A DNA stretch of 64,000 nt from Sphingomonas sp. PP-CE-3G-477 (GTDB lineage Bacteria > Pseudomonadota > Alphaproteobacteria > Sphingomonadales > Sphingomonadaceae). The notes under the pieces are model-generated. The model searched no databases, was not told where the DNA came from, and worked only from the letters and a program-made list of their open reading frames with translations. A program made the position numbers and the translations under genes. Each line of letters begins with the position of its first letter. The first letter of the stretch is position 1. The stretch lies in assembly GCF_003050745.1 (NCBI RefSeq), contig NZ_QAOF01000004.1, forward strand, positions 186,001 through 250,000. The letters are read 5' to 3'. This document shows positions 16,818 through 25,504 of the stretch, in pieces.

Positions 16818-18335
16818 ATGACCGTCATCACCGAAGCCGACCTGATCGAAAGCGTCGCCGACGCACTCCAGTTCATCAGCTACTACCACCCGATGGACTA
16901 TATCCGCGCGCTGGGCGTCGCGTACGAGGCCGAGCAGAGCCCCGCGGCCAAGGATGCGATCGCGCAGATCCTGACCAACAGCCGGATGTGCGCGGAGGGC
17001 CACCGCCCGATCTGCCAGGACACCGGGATCGTCACGATCTTCGTCAAATGGGGCCAGGATTGCCGCCTCGACTCGACCCGCTCGCTTCAGGAAGTGATCG
17101 ATGAGGGCGTGCGGAAAGCCTATCTCAATCCCGAGAACAAGCTGCGTGCGTCGATCCTCGCCGATCCCGCCTTCACCCGGCGCAACACCAAGGACAACAC
17201 GCCGAGCGTGATGCATGTCGAGATGGTGCCCGGCAACACCGTCTCGATCGACGTCGCGGCGAAGGGCGGCGGCAGCGAGAACAAGTCGAAGTTCAAGATG
17301 ATGAACCCGAGCGATTCGATCGTCGACTGGGTGCTCGAGATGATCCCGCAGATGGGCGCGGGCTGGTGCCCGCCGGGCATGCTCGGGATCGGCATCGGCG
17401 GCACTGCCGAGAAGTCGATGATCCTTGCCAAGCAGTCGCTGATGGGCTCGATCGACATGGCGCAGCTGAAGGCGCGCGGGCCGAAAAACGACGTCGAGGC
17501 GCTGCGGATCGAGATCTACGACAAGGTCAATGCGCTCGGTATCGGCGCGCAGGGCTTGGGCGGGCTGTCGACCATCCTCGACGTCAAGATCTTCGACTGG
17601 CCGACGCACGCCGCGTCGAAGCCGGTGGCGATGATCCCCAACTGCGCCGCCACGCGCCACGCGCATTTCACGCTCGACGGCTCGGGCCCGGTGTATCTCG
17701 AAGCACCGAAGCTTGAGGAATGGCCGGATGTGAACTGGACACCCGACAAGGCCGCGATCCGCGTCGATCTCGACACGCTGACGCCCGAAATCGTGCAGAC
17801 CTGGAAGCACGGCGACCGCCTGCTGCTCAACGGCAAGATGCTGACCGGGCGCGACGCGGCGCACAAGCGGATCAAGGACATGCTCGATGCGGGCGAGCCG
17901 CTGCCGGTCGATTTCAGGGGGCGCGTGATCTATTATGTCGGCCCGGTCGATCCGGTCGGCGAGGAGGTCGTCGGACCTGCTGGGCCGACGACGGCGACGC
18001 GGATGGACAAGTTCACCCGGATGATGCTCGACCAGGGCCTGCTCGCGATGGTCGGCAAAGCCGAGCGCGGCGGCGATGCGACCAAGGCAATCGCCGAGGC
18101 CAAGTCCGCGTATCTGATGGCGGTCGGCGGCGCCGCGTATCTGGTCGCGCGCGCGATCAAGGGATCGAAGGTCGTCGGCTTTGCCGATCTTGGCATGGAA
18201 GCGATCTACGAGTTCGAGGTCGCGGACTTCCCGGTGACCGTCGCGGTCGATTCCGCGGGCGAGAACGTCCACCAGCTTGCGCCTCTGGTCTGGCGCGAGA
18301 AGATCGCGCGCGAGGGGTTACTCACGCCGGCATGA
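16818..18335 (+). CDS. Fumarate hydratase, class I (iron-sulfur)
   Basis: Interconverts fumarate and malate in the TCA cycle using a 4Fe-4S cluster. The 505-residue, single-chain protein has cluster cysteine candidates Cys66 (PICQDTG), Cys184 (WCPPG) and Cys276 (PNCAATRHAHF), and ends with the conserved GKAERGG and PVTVAVDSAGENVH region. This is the oxygen-sensitive FumA/FumB type, not FumC. The stop overlaps the start of the next gene (ATGA). Confidence 0.93.
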   Translation: MTVITEADLIESVADALQFISYYHPMDYIRALGVAYEAEQSPAAKDAIAQILTNSRMCAEGHRPICQDTGIVTIFVKWGQDCRLDSTRSLQEVIDEGVRKAYLNPENKLRASILADPAFTRRNTKDNTPSVMHVEMVPGNTVSIDVAAKGGGSENKSKFKMMNPSDSIVDWVLEMIPQMGAGWCPPGMLGIGIGGTAEKSMILAKQSLMGSIDMAQLKARGPKNDVEALRIEIYDKVNALGIGAQGLGGLSTILDVKIFDWPTHAASKPVAMIPNCAATRHAHFTLDGSGPVYLEAPKLEEWPDVNWTPDKAAIRVDLDTLTPEIVQTWKHGDRLLLNGKMLTGRDAAHKRIKDMLDAGEPLPVDFRGRVIYYVGPVDPVGEEVVGPAGPTTATRMDKFTRMMLDQGLLAMVGKAERGGDATKAIAEAKSAYLMAVGGAAYLVARAIKGSKVVGFADLGMEAIYEFEVADFPVTVAVDSAGENVHQLAPLVWREKIAREGLLTPA

Positions 18336-19006
18336 CGACCCGCGCACGCAGAAGGGGGCAGGGCCCAGTCCGGTGGATCGTGGCCATCTTCCTTCTGCTC
18401 GCCATCGCGGTCGTCTACGCGCCGCAGTTGCTAGCGTTTCCGTATAAACAGCGCGTCGGCACCGTCACCGTCTATGCAGAGCGTCCGATCGATCCGCGGA
18501 TCGCCAGCGAACTGGCACGCGCGGAAGAGTTGTTGCGCGCCAGTCCGATCTACACCGGGCCGGTCGATCGGTCGCTGTTCCTGACGGGCGGCGGCTGGCG
18601 ATGGCGCCTTCTGGCGATCCAGTCGCCGGGCGCCTTCGCGTTCCGCCGGCCCTTCAGCTCGGCGATCGTCTTCAACCACAGCGACGTCGCCGCGGATCGC
18701 GTCACGAACGGTCGTGCGATCGGCGGCACTCGCACGCTGTCTGGGGTGATTGCGCACGAGACGACGCACATCATGATCGCCAACCATCTTGGCGAAGTAC
18801 GTAGCGCGATGCTCCCGACCTGGCAGCAGGAGGGGTATGCGGATCATGTCGCGCGCGAGAGCAGCCTGACGGACGCGGACGCTGCACGCCTTCGCGAGAC
18901 CGATCCGGCGGCGCCGGCACTGGTATATTACGATGCCCGCCGACGGGTCGCGGCGGCGTTGAGCGCCAAGCGCGGATCGGTCGACGCGTTCTTCGCGGGC
19001 GGCTGA
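18332..19006 (+). CDS. Membrane-anchored HExxH (gluzincin-like) protein
   Basis: A 224-residue protein starting at an ATGA overlap with the fumarase stop, so the two are probably translationally coupled. It has a basic N-terminus and one membrane segment (residues 15-33), then an extracytoplasmic domain. His142-Glu143 and His146 form HETTH, and Glu167 in WQQEGYAD sits 21 residues on, the pattern of gluzincin zinc peptidases. No closer family is recognised and the substrate is unknown. The upstream extension of the frame is a shadow of the fumarase gene. Confidence 0.7.
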   Translation: MTTRARRRGQGPVRWIVAIFLLLAIAVVYAPQLLAFPYKQRVGTVTVYAERPIDPRIASELARAEELLRASPIYTGPVDRSLFLTGGGWRWRLLAIQSPGAFAFRRPFSSAIVFNHSDVAADRVTNGRAIGGTRTLSGVIAHETTHIMIANHLGEVRSAMLPTWQQEGYADHVARESSLTDADAARLRETDPAAPALVYYDARRRVAAALSAKRGSVDAFFAGG

Positions 19007-19076
19007 ACGAAGCCGAGCCCGGAACGCACCCCGGCCAGTCCTGTTGGTAATACGACCTTATCGGAGCACGCTCATC

Positions 19077-19562
19077 ATGCCCAAGACCGCAATCGCCCTC
19101 GTCGCAGCCTTCACCCTCGCTACCACGGCCTCGGCCCAGACCACCGCGCCGCAATCGGCGTCGACTCAGGGTGGCCTGGGCAGCCTCGGGGGACTCGGCG
19201 GTCTGCTAGGTGGCGCGTTGCCGAACGTCGGATCGATCGGTGCTGGGAACGCGGCTGGCCTGCTCGGCTATTGCCTGAAGAACAATCTGCTCGGGCAAGG
19301 CGGTGCGCTTGGCGCCTTAACTGGCGGGCGGAATGCAGCGTCACGAACGGGCACCGCAAAGGCCCCGGCCACCGGCGCGCAGTCGATCCTTCAGCGTCTG
19401 ACCGGGCGACAGGGTGTGCAGACGTCGCCGGGCTATGCCGCGGGGCAGGAAGGCGAAGTGCAGGCGCCGAACGGCCAAGCGTTTTCGCTCGACGATCTCG
19501 GCGGGCAGGTGAAGACGCGGATGTGCAGCATCGTCCTCAACCGGGCGAAGTCGTTCCTGTAG
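19077..19562 (+). CDS. DUF2501 (YjjA-like) secreted protein
   Basis: A 161-residue protein with a clear signal peptide ending TASA, a glycine-leucine-rich segment (GLGSLGGLGGLLGG), then NAAGLLGYCLKNN, which is the hallmark of the YjjA/DUF2501 family. Two cysteines (in GYCLKN and RMCSIV) could form a disulfide. Function unknown. I place the start at 19077 because the signal peptide begins there; an ATG at 19044 in the same frame would spoil it. Confidence 0.75.
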   Translation: MPKTAIALVAAFTLATTASAQTTAPQSASTQGGLGSLGGLGGLLGGALPNVGSIGAGNAAGLLGYCLKNNLLGQGGALGALTGGRNAASRTGTAKAPATGAQSILQRLTGRQGVQTSPGYAAGQEGEVQAPNGQAFSLDDLGGQVKTRMCSIVLNRAKSFL

Positions 19563-19627
19563 GGCGGCGGTCTTGGGCAGCCGGCGCCTCTACCGTGCAA
19601 AGCGCAGCGTGTGTACCTGAACCAGCA

Positions 19628-19684
19628 TGTTTCCCCGCGAAGGCGGGGCTCCAGACTGGGCTCCCGCCTTCGCGGGAGAACAAG
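19628..19684 (+). repeat. Short inverted repeat, CGCGAAGGCGGG family (copy 3)
   Basis: TTTCCCCGCGAAGGCGGGG and TCCCGCCTTCGCGGGAGAAC flank CCAGACTGGG. It lies downstream of the DUF2501 gene. Confidence 0.8.
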
Positions 19685-19897
19685 GACGTGCGCTGCCCCT
19701 TCGATCTGTCACGGACGGCGGCGTGCCAAACGTTCCGGAATCTCTGGATAGTTTCGGCCACACAATGCCGCAAAACTTAACCGATCAAGTCCGTAGGGCG
19801 GTGGAGTCTGGAATTGGCCCCACATTAGGCGGCGCGGGCCGGGCAATGGGTTTGCCCCCGAGCGCAGCTTGCCCCCACGCCCCGTAGTTCCCACAAA
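19685..19897. other. Gap without a recognisable gene
   Basis: Together with copy 3 of the short repeat and the small transcript that follows, this fills the roughly 490 bp between the DUF2501 gene and the 18-codon ORF. Open frames exist on both strands but none resembles a known protein or has a good ribosome-binding site. Confidence 0.5.
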
Positions 19898-19900
19898 CGA

Positions 19901-19941
19901 AAAGAGGCTGCCGGATCGTCTCACGACGAACCGACAGCCTC
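19901..19941 (-). terminator. Rho-independent terminator of the small transcript
   Basis: On the minus strand GAGGCTGTCGG pairs with CCGGCAGCCTC (one wobble), enclosing a second stem TCGTC/GACGA, and is followed at once by TTTTCGTTTG. The T-run is on the minus side only, which fixes the direction. Confidence 0.65.
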
Positions 19942-20051
19942 CTGACATGGTCAGCGGCCGGAGAGCTCCAGCCCGGAGGACCATGCGTACCGCCTATCCT
20001 ATGGACCACGTGTTGACTGGGAGAGGATACTCCCCACGCGGACCGGCGGAC

Positions 20052-20108
20052 TTAGCGGTGCGTCCCCCGAACGAACCGAACCGAACTCACTGCTGAACCA
20101 TGAGACAT
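20052..20108 (-). CDS. 18-residue small ORF with a full-length Shine-Dalgarno sequence
   Basis: The ORF runs from ATG at 20108 to TAA at 20052 and encodes MSHGSAVSSVRFVRGTHR. It is too short to judge by composition. What supports it is the ribosome-binding site: the 14 bases upstream match the complement of the whole 16S rRNA tail, with ideal spacing. There is no run of a single amino acid as in attenuator leaders; it is rich in Ser, Val and Arg. A terminator follows about 110 bp downstream with no larger gene between, so this is probably a stand-alone microprotein or a regulatory RNA whose translation start matters. Confidence 0.5.
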   Translation of the reverse strand: MSHGSAVSSVRFVRGTHR

Positions 20109-20109
20109 C

Positions 20110-20123
20110 GGATCACCTCCTTT
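20110..20123 (-). promoter_or_regulatory. Ribosome-binding site complementary to the full 16S rRNA tail
   Basis: Minus-strand AAAGGAGGTGATCC, 14 bases, is the exact complement of the usual bacterial 16S 3' end GGATCACCTCCTTT. The ATG follows after a single base, which puts GGAGG seven bases from the start. Other genes here have matches of four to six bases. Confidence 0.75.
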
Positions 20124-20247
20124 CGCTTGTTGAAACAACGCGGCCAAGCCTGACCGCAACGCCAATGTGTGCCGACCGCGCCTGCGATACAAGCCTTGTT
20201 TTACGGAAGTTTTCGGGCAATCCTGTGCGACTGCCAGTTGGTCGAAA

Positions 20248-20829
20248 TCAGCCGCGGCAATCTTCGGTGACCCGCTCTATCTCGGCCCAGGCGGGCACGA
20301 CCAGCGGCGGCAGTCCGGGCTGCTGGACGACGAACCGCCCACGACTGAACCCCATCGCCTCCAGCAACGAATCGTTCGGCATCAGCGCGGCCGCGACATA
20401 GGGCGGCGTGCCCCCGGTCGGCTGGACGGACACCGCGCGCGTCACGCTCGACGTGCGGATCGTCAGCGGCGTCGCCGTGCTCCCCGCGCGCGACAGATAG
20501 ATTGCGCGTGCTGCCGTGTCGCAACGCAAGGTGAGCGACGCATCGGCATTGGCCGGCCCGAACAGCGCGATCGAACCGCGCGCATCGCGGCGATACACCC
20601 ATGTCCCCGGCGAATATGTCCAGTCGCGCCAATCGGCGGCGATCGGTACCGGGCGCGGCGCCGGCGCGGGGGGGCGGGCCACGGTGCGCGGCGGCGGCGG
20701 TGCTTCGGCCCGCGGCGGCGGGACACAGCCGGCGATCGAAGCGAGCGTCGCCAGGCCGGCGAGTCGCGCCAGCACGCGGGGGCTGGCGAGCGATCGCAAG
20801 CCGACGAGGGAAGGGGGCAGAGTGCGCAT
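20248..20829 (-). CDS. Putative lipoprotein of unknown function
   Basis: A 193-residue protein with a lipoprotein signal: hydrophobic stretch (LARLAGLATLASIAGC) with the lipobox IAGC, followed by a proline-rich linker (PPPRAEAPPPPR). The rest is a beta-rich domain starting WRDWTYSPGTWVYRRDARGSIALFG and containing LTLRCDTAARAIYLSRAG; only a few such proteins are known to me, all hypothetical in sphingomonads. The start at 20829 is chosen for the signal peptide; the frame is open upstream to 21057 but there it overlaps the divergent PRC-barrel gene. Confidence 0.7.
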   Translation of the reverse strand: MRTLPPSLVGLRSLASPRVLARLAGLATLASIAGCVPPPRAEAPPPPRTVARPPAPAPRPVPIAADWRDWTYSPGTWVYRRDARGSIALFGPANADASLTLRCDTAARAIYLSRAGSTATPLTIRTSSVTRAVSVQPTGGTPPYVAAALMPNDSLLEAMGFSRGRFVVQQPGLPPLVVPAWAEIERVTEDCRG

Positions 20830-20941
20830 CGCATCGCTATGCGGCACGCCCGGCGGTCGCTCAAGTACGACGAAGCGCGCTAGCCGGGAACCGCCGCACG
20901 GTGATACCGGTTCAGCGACGGAAGAAATCAGGAGAACGTCC

Positions 20942-21319
20942 ATGTCCGATACCGCCGCCCAGACGCCGACCCAGCTGCTCGTCCAGTCGAACATCTCCGG
21001 CACGATGAAGGTCGAGAGCCGCGATGGCGACAATGTCGGCTCGGTCCACGCGTTCATGGTTCACAAGGGCACCGGCCGGGTCACGCATGCCGTGCTCAGC
21101 CTCGGCGGCTTCCTCGGCATGGGCAAGAGCTTCTACCCGCTGCCGTTCTCGCTGCTCCAGTTCGACGCCGTCCGCGACCTCTACGTGGTCACGATCGACA
21201 AGCGCGTTCTGGAAGGCGGCCCCAGCTGGGCGAACAACGCACCGGTGTTCGACCAGGCCTATGCCGACCGTGTGGCAAGCTATTACGGGTCGAACAGCGA
21301 GGACCTCGTCGTCGGTTAA
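20942..21319 (+). CDS. PRC-barrel domain protein
   Basis: A 125-residue cytoplasmic protein whose core (ISGTMKVESRDGDNVGSVHAFMVHKGTGRVTHAVLS, then GKSFYPLPFSLLQFD) is a PRC-barrel, a small beta-barrel found in RimM, photosynthetic reaction centre H and many stress-linked stand-alone proteins. The start at 20942 follows GGAGAAC. It lies divergent from the lipoprotein gene. The specific role is unknown. Confidence 0.85.
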   Translation: MSDTAAQTPTQLLVQSNISGTMKVESRDGDNVGSVHAFMVHKGTGRVTHAVLSLGGFLGMGKSFYPLPFSLLQFDAVRDLYVVTIDKRVLEGGPSWANNAPVFDQAYADRVASYYGSNSEDLVVG

Positions 21320-21330
21320 GCTCCACTTCG

Positions 21331-21359
21331 ACCGGTGCGGGTAAGTTGCCCGCACCGGT
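21331..21359. terminator. Hairpin between convergent genes
   Basis: ACCGGTGCGGG (21331-21341) pairs perfectly with CCCGCACCGGT (21349-21359). It fills the 51-bp gap between the PRC-barrel gene and uvrB. No T-run follows on either strand, so intrinsic termination is uncertain. Confidence 0.5.
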
Positions 21360-21370
21360 GATGTCCGCGA

Positions 21371-23569
21371 TCACCGCGACCGTGAGCCTCCCATCCGCAT
21401 TTTCTGGCTCTTGCCGTAACGCGTCTTTCGCGTGCCGGGCTTGCCCTCGTTAGAGCGGCCCATGACCGGCGCCTTTTGCTGGTCGACCGGCAGGCCGAGT
21501 TCCTCGTTCTCCAGCTGGCGGATCTCGTCGCGAAGGCGCCCGGCGGTTTCGAACTCCAGATCGCTCGCAGCCTTGCGCATCTGCTTTTCGAGATCCTCGA
21601 TATACGCGCGGAGGTTGTGGCCGACCATGTGCGGCCGGTCCTCGTCGATAGGGATCGTCACCTGATCCTGGCTCGCGACGTGTGCGATGATGTCGCCGAT
21701 GTTGCGGCGGATCGTCGTCGGGGTGATGCCGTGTTCGGTATTGTACGCGACCTGTTTCTCGCGACGGCGCGACGTCTCGTTCATCGCGCGCTCCATCGAT
21801 CCGGTGACGCGATCGGCGTACAGGATCACGCGGCCATCGACGTTGCGCGCCGCGCGGCCGATCGTCTGGATCAACGACGTCTCGGAGCGCAGGAAGCCCT
21901 CCTTGTCCGCATCGAGGATCGCGACCAGCCCGCATTCGGGGATATCGAGCCCCTCGCGCAACAGGTTGATGCCGATCAGGACGTCGTAGACGCCCAGACG
22001 GAGATCTCTGATAAGTTCGATGCGTTCCAGCGTCTCGACGTCGCTGTGCATGTAGCGGACTTTTATGCCCGCTTCGTGCATGTATTCGGTCAAATCTTCG
22101 GCCATCCGCTTGGTCAGGGTGGTGACTAGGGTGCGGTAGCCGAGCGCGGTCGTTTTGCCGACTTCGACGATCAGGTCCTGGACCTGTTCCTCGACCGGCT
22201 TGATCTCGACGGGCGGATCGATCAGCCCGGTCGGGCGGATGACCTGTTCGGCGAACACGCCGCCGGTCTGCTCCATCTCCCAGCTGCCCGGAGTGGCCGA
22301 GACATAGGTCGTCGGCGGCCGCATCGCGTCCCATTCGTTGAAGCGCAGCGGCCGGTTGTCGATCGCGCTCGGCAAGCGGAAGCCGTATTCTGCGAGCGTC
22401 AGTTTACGTCTGTGATCGCCGCGCGACATGCCGTTGATCTGGCCGATCGTGACATGGCTCTCGTCGACGAAGAGCAGCGCGTTGTCCGGGAGATATTCGA
22501 ACAAAGTGGGCGGCGGTTCGCCGGGCATGCGGCCGGTAAGGAAGCGCGAGTAATTCTCGATCCCCGCGCAGGAGCCGGTCGCCGCGATCATCTCAAGATC
22601 GAAGTTGGTCCGCTGCTCAAGCCGCTGCGCCTCCAGCAGCTTGCCCTCCAGCACCAACTCCTTCAGCCGCTCGGCCAGTTCATGCTTGATCGCCTCGCCC
22701 GCCTGCTTGAGCGTCGGGCCGGGCGTCACGTAATGCGAGTTCGCGTACACGCGTACCGAGTTCAGCGACGCGACCTTCTTTCCGGTCAGCGGATCGAATT
22801 CGGTGATCTCCTCGATATCGTCGCCAAAGAACGAGATGCGCCACGCGCTGTCCTCGTAATGCGACGGGAAGATCTCGAGCGTGTCGCCCTTCACGCGGAA
22901 ATTGCCGCGCTGAAACGCCGCGTCGTTGCGCTTGTACTGGAGCGCGACGAGTTTGCGCACGATCTCGCGCTGGTCGACCGTCGTGCCCTTCTTGAGGTCG
23001 AAGATCATCGCCGAATAGGTCTCGACCGAGCCGATACCGTACAGGCACGACACCGACGCGACGATGATCACGTCGTCGCGTTCGAGCAGCGCGCGCGTTG
23101 CCGAATGCCGCATCCGGTCGATCGACTCGTTGGTCGACGATTCCTTCTCGATGTAGGTGTCGGAGCGCGCGACATACGCCTCGGGCTGGTAATAATCGTA
23201 ATAGCTGACGAAATATTCGACCGCGTTGTCGGGGAAGAACGACTTCATCTCACCGTACAGCTGTGCGGCCAGGATCTTGTTCGGCGCAAGGATCAGCGCG
23301 GGTCGCTGGACGCGGTTGATGACGCTGGCCATCGTGAAGGTCTTGCCCGAGCCGGTGACACCGAGCAGCACCTGGTCCTTCTCGCCGTCGCCGATCGCGG
23401 AGACAAGTTCGGCGATCGCGGTGGGCTGGTCGCCCGCGGGTTCATACTCGCTGACGAGGTTGAATCGCTTGCCGCCCTCGACCTTTTCGGGGCGCGCGGT
23501 CGGGCGGTGCGGGACGAAGCTTTCGCCGGTTTCGGGCTCGGCGAGGCTGGTGCGGATCTGAATGGCCAT
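21371..23569 (-). CDS. uvrB: Excinuclease ABC subunit B
   Basis: Damage-verifying helicase of nucleotide excision repair. The 732-residue protein has Walker A ([10 protein letters not shown]), the beta-hairpin region with [14 protein letters not shown], Walker B (LLFVDESH), helicase motif VI (QTIGRAARN), and a C-terminal UVR domain ([24 protein letters not shown]) followed by a basic tail. The frame is open to 23875, but the extra N-terminal part covers a palindromic repeat and is not family-like; ATG at 23569 gives about 30 residues before the conserved part. Confidence 0.95.
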   Translation of the reverse strand: MAIQIRTSLAEPETGESFVPHRPTARPEKVEGGKRFNLVSEYEPAGDQPTAIAELVSAIGDGEKDQVLLGVTGSGKTFTMASVINRVQRPALILAPNKILAAQLYGEMKSFFPDNAVEYFVSYYDYYQPEAYVARSDTYIEKESSTNESIDRMRHSATRALLERDDVIIVASVSCLYGIGSVETYSAMIFDLKKGTTVDQREIVRKLVALQYKRNDAAFQRGNFRVKGDTLEIFPSHYEDSAWRISFFGDDIEEITEFDPLTGKKVASLNSVRVYANSHYVTPGPTLKQAGEAIKHELAERLKELVLEGKLLEAQRLEQRTNFDLEMIAATGSCAGIENYSRFLTGRMPGEPPPTLFEYLPDNALLFVDESHVTIGQINGMSRGDHRRKLTLAEYGFRLPSAIDNRPLRFNEWDAMRPPTTYVSATPGSWEMEQTGGVFAEQVIRPTGLIDPPVEIKPVEEQVQDLIVEVGKTTALGYRTLVTTLTKRMAEDLTEYMHEAGIKVRYMHSDVETLERIELIRDLRLGVYDVLIGINLLREGLDIPECGLVAILDADKEGFLRSETSLIQTIGRAARNVDGRVILYADRVTGSMERAMNETSRRREKQVAYNTEHGITPTTIRRNIGDIIAHVASQDQVTIPIDEDRPHMVGHNLRAYIEDLEKQMRKAASDLEFETAGRLRDEIRQLENEELGLPVDQQKAPVMGRSNEGKPGTRKTRYGKSQKMRMGGSRSR

Positions 23570-23636
23570 CGAGGGGGAATATGGGGAACATGGCCTGAGT
23601 CGGCAACGGCCAGTGATCACCGTGATAGCCAACTTC

Positions 23637-23717
23637 GTTCTCCTGCGAACGCAGGGGCCCAGGGTTACTGAGGGACGCCGCTTAGCAACCCTGGGCTCCT
23701 GCGTTCGCAGGAGAACG
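23637..23717 (+). repeat. Inverted repeat, CGCAGG variant, long-loop form
   Basis: GTTCTCCTGCGAACGCAGGGG and CTCCTGCGTTCGCAGGAGAAC form a perfect outer stem, with CCCAGGGTT and AACCCTGGG pairing inside. It lies between the divergent uvrB and ferredoxin-NADP reductase genes. Confidence 0.8.
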
Positions 23718-23850
23718 CGGAGATACGAGGCGGCGGTTTGGGAGCGGCCAAGTTTAGCTGTTGTTGACCCGTCCGGCTCACGCCCATAATGCGACCGTTT
23801 CGCAAGCCATCGATCCGCCAGCGCCCGCGCGTAGGCCAAGGAATAGACGC

Positions 23851-24681
23851 ATGACCGCCCCGACCGTCGAAGCAACCCGCGCGCCCGCGCTGATCCCCGA
23901 GACCCCCGCGTTCCTCAACGCCAAGGTGCTGTGGGTGCGTCACTGGAACGAACATCTGTTCAGCTTCGCGATCGAGCGGCCATCGACCTTCCGCTTCCGC
24001 TCGGGCGAGTTCGTGATGATCGGCCTTCCCCAGGAAGGCGGAAAGCCGATCATGCGCGCCTATTCGATCGCGTCGCCGCATTATTCGGAGGAGCTCGAGT
24101 TCCTGTCGATCAAGGTCGAGGACGGCCCGCTGACCTCGAAGCTTCAGCTAATCCAGCCCGGCGACGAAGTGTATCTCGGCAAGAAGCCGACCGGTACGCT
24201 GGTGCTCGACGCGCTGCTGCCGGGGAAGCGGTTGTTCATGTTCTCGACCGGCACCGGCCTCGCGCCGTTCCTCAGCCTGATGCGCGATCCCGACGTCTAT
24301 GCCGCCTATGAGCAGGTGATCGTCGTGCACAGCGTGCGCCGCGTGAGCGATCTTGCGTATCACGACGAGATGGTCGGCCTGCTGGCGGAGGACCCGCTGA
24401 TCGCCGACGAAGCGCAGACGCAGTTCCACTACATCCCGACCGTGACGCGCGAGCCGTTTCGCACCACGCGGCGGATCGGTGCGCTGATCGAGGACGCGTC
24501 GCTGTTCGGCCATCCGGTCCGCGGCGAGCAGAAGCTCAACCCCGAGACCGATCGCGCGATGCTGTGCGGATCGACCGAGATGATCAAGGAATTCGCGGTG
24601 ATGCTCGAGGCTAACGGCTTCGAGGAGGGCGCGAATTCGAAGCCGGGTACGTTCGTGATCGAGCGCGCTTTCGTCGGGTAA
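23851..24681 (+). CDS. fpr: Ferredoxin/flavodoxin-NADP reductase
   Basis: FAD enzyme exchanging electrons between NADPH and ferredoxin or flavodoxin, linked to iron-sulfur assembly and oxidative stress in proteobacteria. The 276-residue protein has the FAD-binding [10 protein letters not shown], the NADP-binding [13 protein letters not shown], and LCGSTEM near the C-terminus. The start at 23851 follows AAGGAA; the open frame upstream to 23761 has no family resemblance. Confidence 0.92.
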   Translation: MTAPTVEATRAPALIPETPAFLNAKVLWVRHWNEHLFSFAIERPSTFRFRSGEFVMIGLPQEGGKPIMRAYSIASPHYSEELEFLSIKVEDGPLTSKLQLIQPGDEVYLGKKPTGTLVLDALLPGKRLFMFSTGTGLAPFLSLMRDPDVYAAYEQVIVVHSVRRVSDLAYHDEMVGLLAEDPLIADEAQTQFHYIPTVTREPFRTTRRIGALIEDASLFGHPVRGEQKLNPETDRAMLCGSTEMIKEFAVMLEANGFEEGANSKPGTFVIERAFVG

Positions 24682-24696
24682 TCCACGACCGCAACG

Positions 24697-24794
24697 CTAG
24701 CTGTTCCCCCGCGAACGCGGGACCCAGGGATTACATCACTGTCGCATGCCGGAGGGTTCGGGCCTGGACCCCCGCCTTCGCGGGGGAACAGCTA
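24697..24794 (+). repeat. Inverted repeat, CGCGAAGGCGGG family, long-loop form
   Basis: Outer arms CTAGCTGTTCCCCCGCG and CGCGGGGGAACAGCTAG match over 17 bases, enclosing about 65 bp. It lies between fpr and the VOC gene. Confidence 0.8.
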
Positions 24795-24851
24795 GTTGCG
24801 TCCCCCGCGTAACCCTCCGATATCGCTCCTTATTCATAATAGGAGAGACCC

Positions 24852-25238
24852 ATGATCGGTTACGCGACGCTCGGCACCAACGATATCGACTCGGCGCTGG
24901 CATTTTACGACGCGCTGTTCGCGACGGTCGGCGGCAAGCGCCTCATGCAGATGCCCGACGCGCGCCAGTTGACCTTCTACGGCGCGGGCCCCGACAAGCC
25001 GATGCTCGTGATCGGCAAGCCCTATGACGGTGCAGCGGCGACCGCGGGCAACGGCACGATGGTCGCGCTCGCGGCGGATTCCCGCGAGCAGGTCGATCAG
25101 GTCTACGCCAAGGCGATCGAACTCGGCGGCGCGGACGAAGGCGCTGCCGGCACGCGTGGACCCGAGGAAATGGGCTTCTACGGCGCGTATTTCCGGGATC
25201 CGGACGGCAACAAGCTCTGCGTGTTCAAGATGGGGTGA
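24852..25238 (+). CDS. VOC (glyoxalase/bleomycin-resistance fold) protein
   Basis: A 128-residue single-domain vicinal-oxygen-chelate protein: it begins MIGYATLGTNDIDSALAFYDALF, and ends with GFYGAYFRDPDGNKLCVFK, both typical of the family. These include glyoxalases, dioxygenases and drug-binding proteins; substrate unknown. GGAGAG lies before the ATG. Confidence 0.88.
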   Translation: MIGYATLGTNDIDSALAFYDALFATVGGKRLMQMPDARQLTFYGAGPDKPMLVIGKPYDGAAATAGNGTMVALAADSREQVDQVYAKAIELGGADEGAAGTRGPEEMGFYGAYFRDPDGNKLCVFKMG

Positions 25239-25262
25239 GGTGCGGGCACGATTGAGGGGAAT

Positions 25263-25369
25263 ACCACCCCGGCGAAGGCCGGGGCCCAATTGGAAAGGTG
25301 GCAGTAACGAAGGGCTGTCCACCGTTCGCAGCCTTCCCCAATTGGGCCCCGGCCTTCGCCGGGGTGGTG
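25263..25369 (+). repeat. About 105-bp inverted repeat, CCAATTGGG family (copy A2)
   Basis: ACCACCCCGGCGAAGGCCGG and its complement at the right end bracket CCCAATTGG and CCAATTGGG, with GTAACGAAGGGCTG in the centre. It is followed directly by a short repeat of the other family. Confidence 0.85.
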
Positions 25370-25395
25370 GGGCCGGCGTTACGTTTCTCTCTCGT

Positions 25396-25451
25396 TGTTC
25401 TCCCGCGAAGGCGGGAGCCCAGTCTGGGTCCCCGCCTTCGCGGGGAAACAG
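25396..25451 (+). repeat. Short inverted repeat, CGCGAAGGCGGG family (copy 4)
   Basis: GTTCTCCCGCGAAGGCGGGAG and CCCCGCCTTCGCGGGGAAAC flank CCCAGTCTGGG. The arms are reversed relative to copies 3, 5 and 6, so this copy is in the opposite orientation. Confidence 0.8.
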
Positions 25452-25504
25452 GCTTACTCGGTCGCAGGGGATACCCGCCGAACAGCTTCGGGGTGGCGGA
25501 AGAA

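Larger units (their letters stand above)
19898..20145 (-). ncRNA. Small structured transcript carrying an 18-codon ORF (inferred)
   Basis: Read on the minus strand this stretch has, in order: a short hairpin (CGCGTTGTTTCAACAAGCG) directly before the ribosome-binding site, a full-length Shine-Dalgarno sequence, an 18-codon ORF, two further predicted hairpins (TGGGGAG with CTCTCCCA, and CCGGGCTGGAG with CTCTCCGG), and a terminator-like hairpin with TTTT. The arrangement suggests an independent transcript of about 200-250 nt. The exact ends are guesses and no promoter could be fixed. I cannot assign it to a named RNA family. Confidence 0.4.

Noticed and set aside
20110..20123. Plus-strand GGATCACCTCCTTT looks like the 3' end of 16S rRNA
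   Set aside because: Nothing upstream resembles 16S rRNA and no tRNA or 23S follows. The minus-strand reading as a ribosome-binding site with an ATG at the right distance explains it better.
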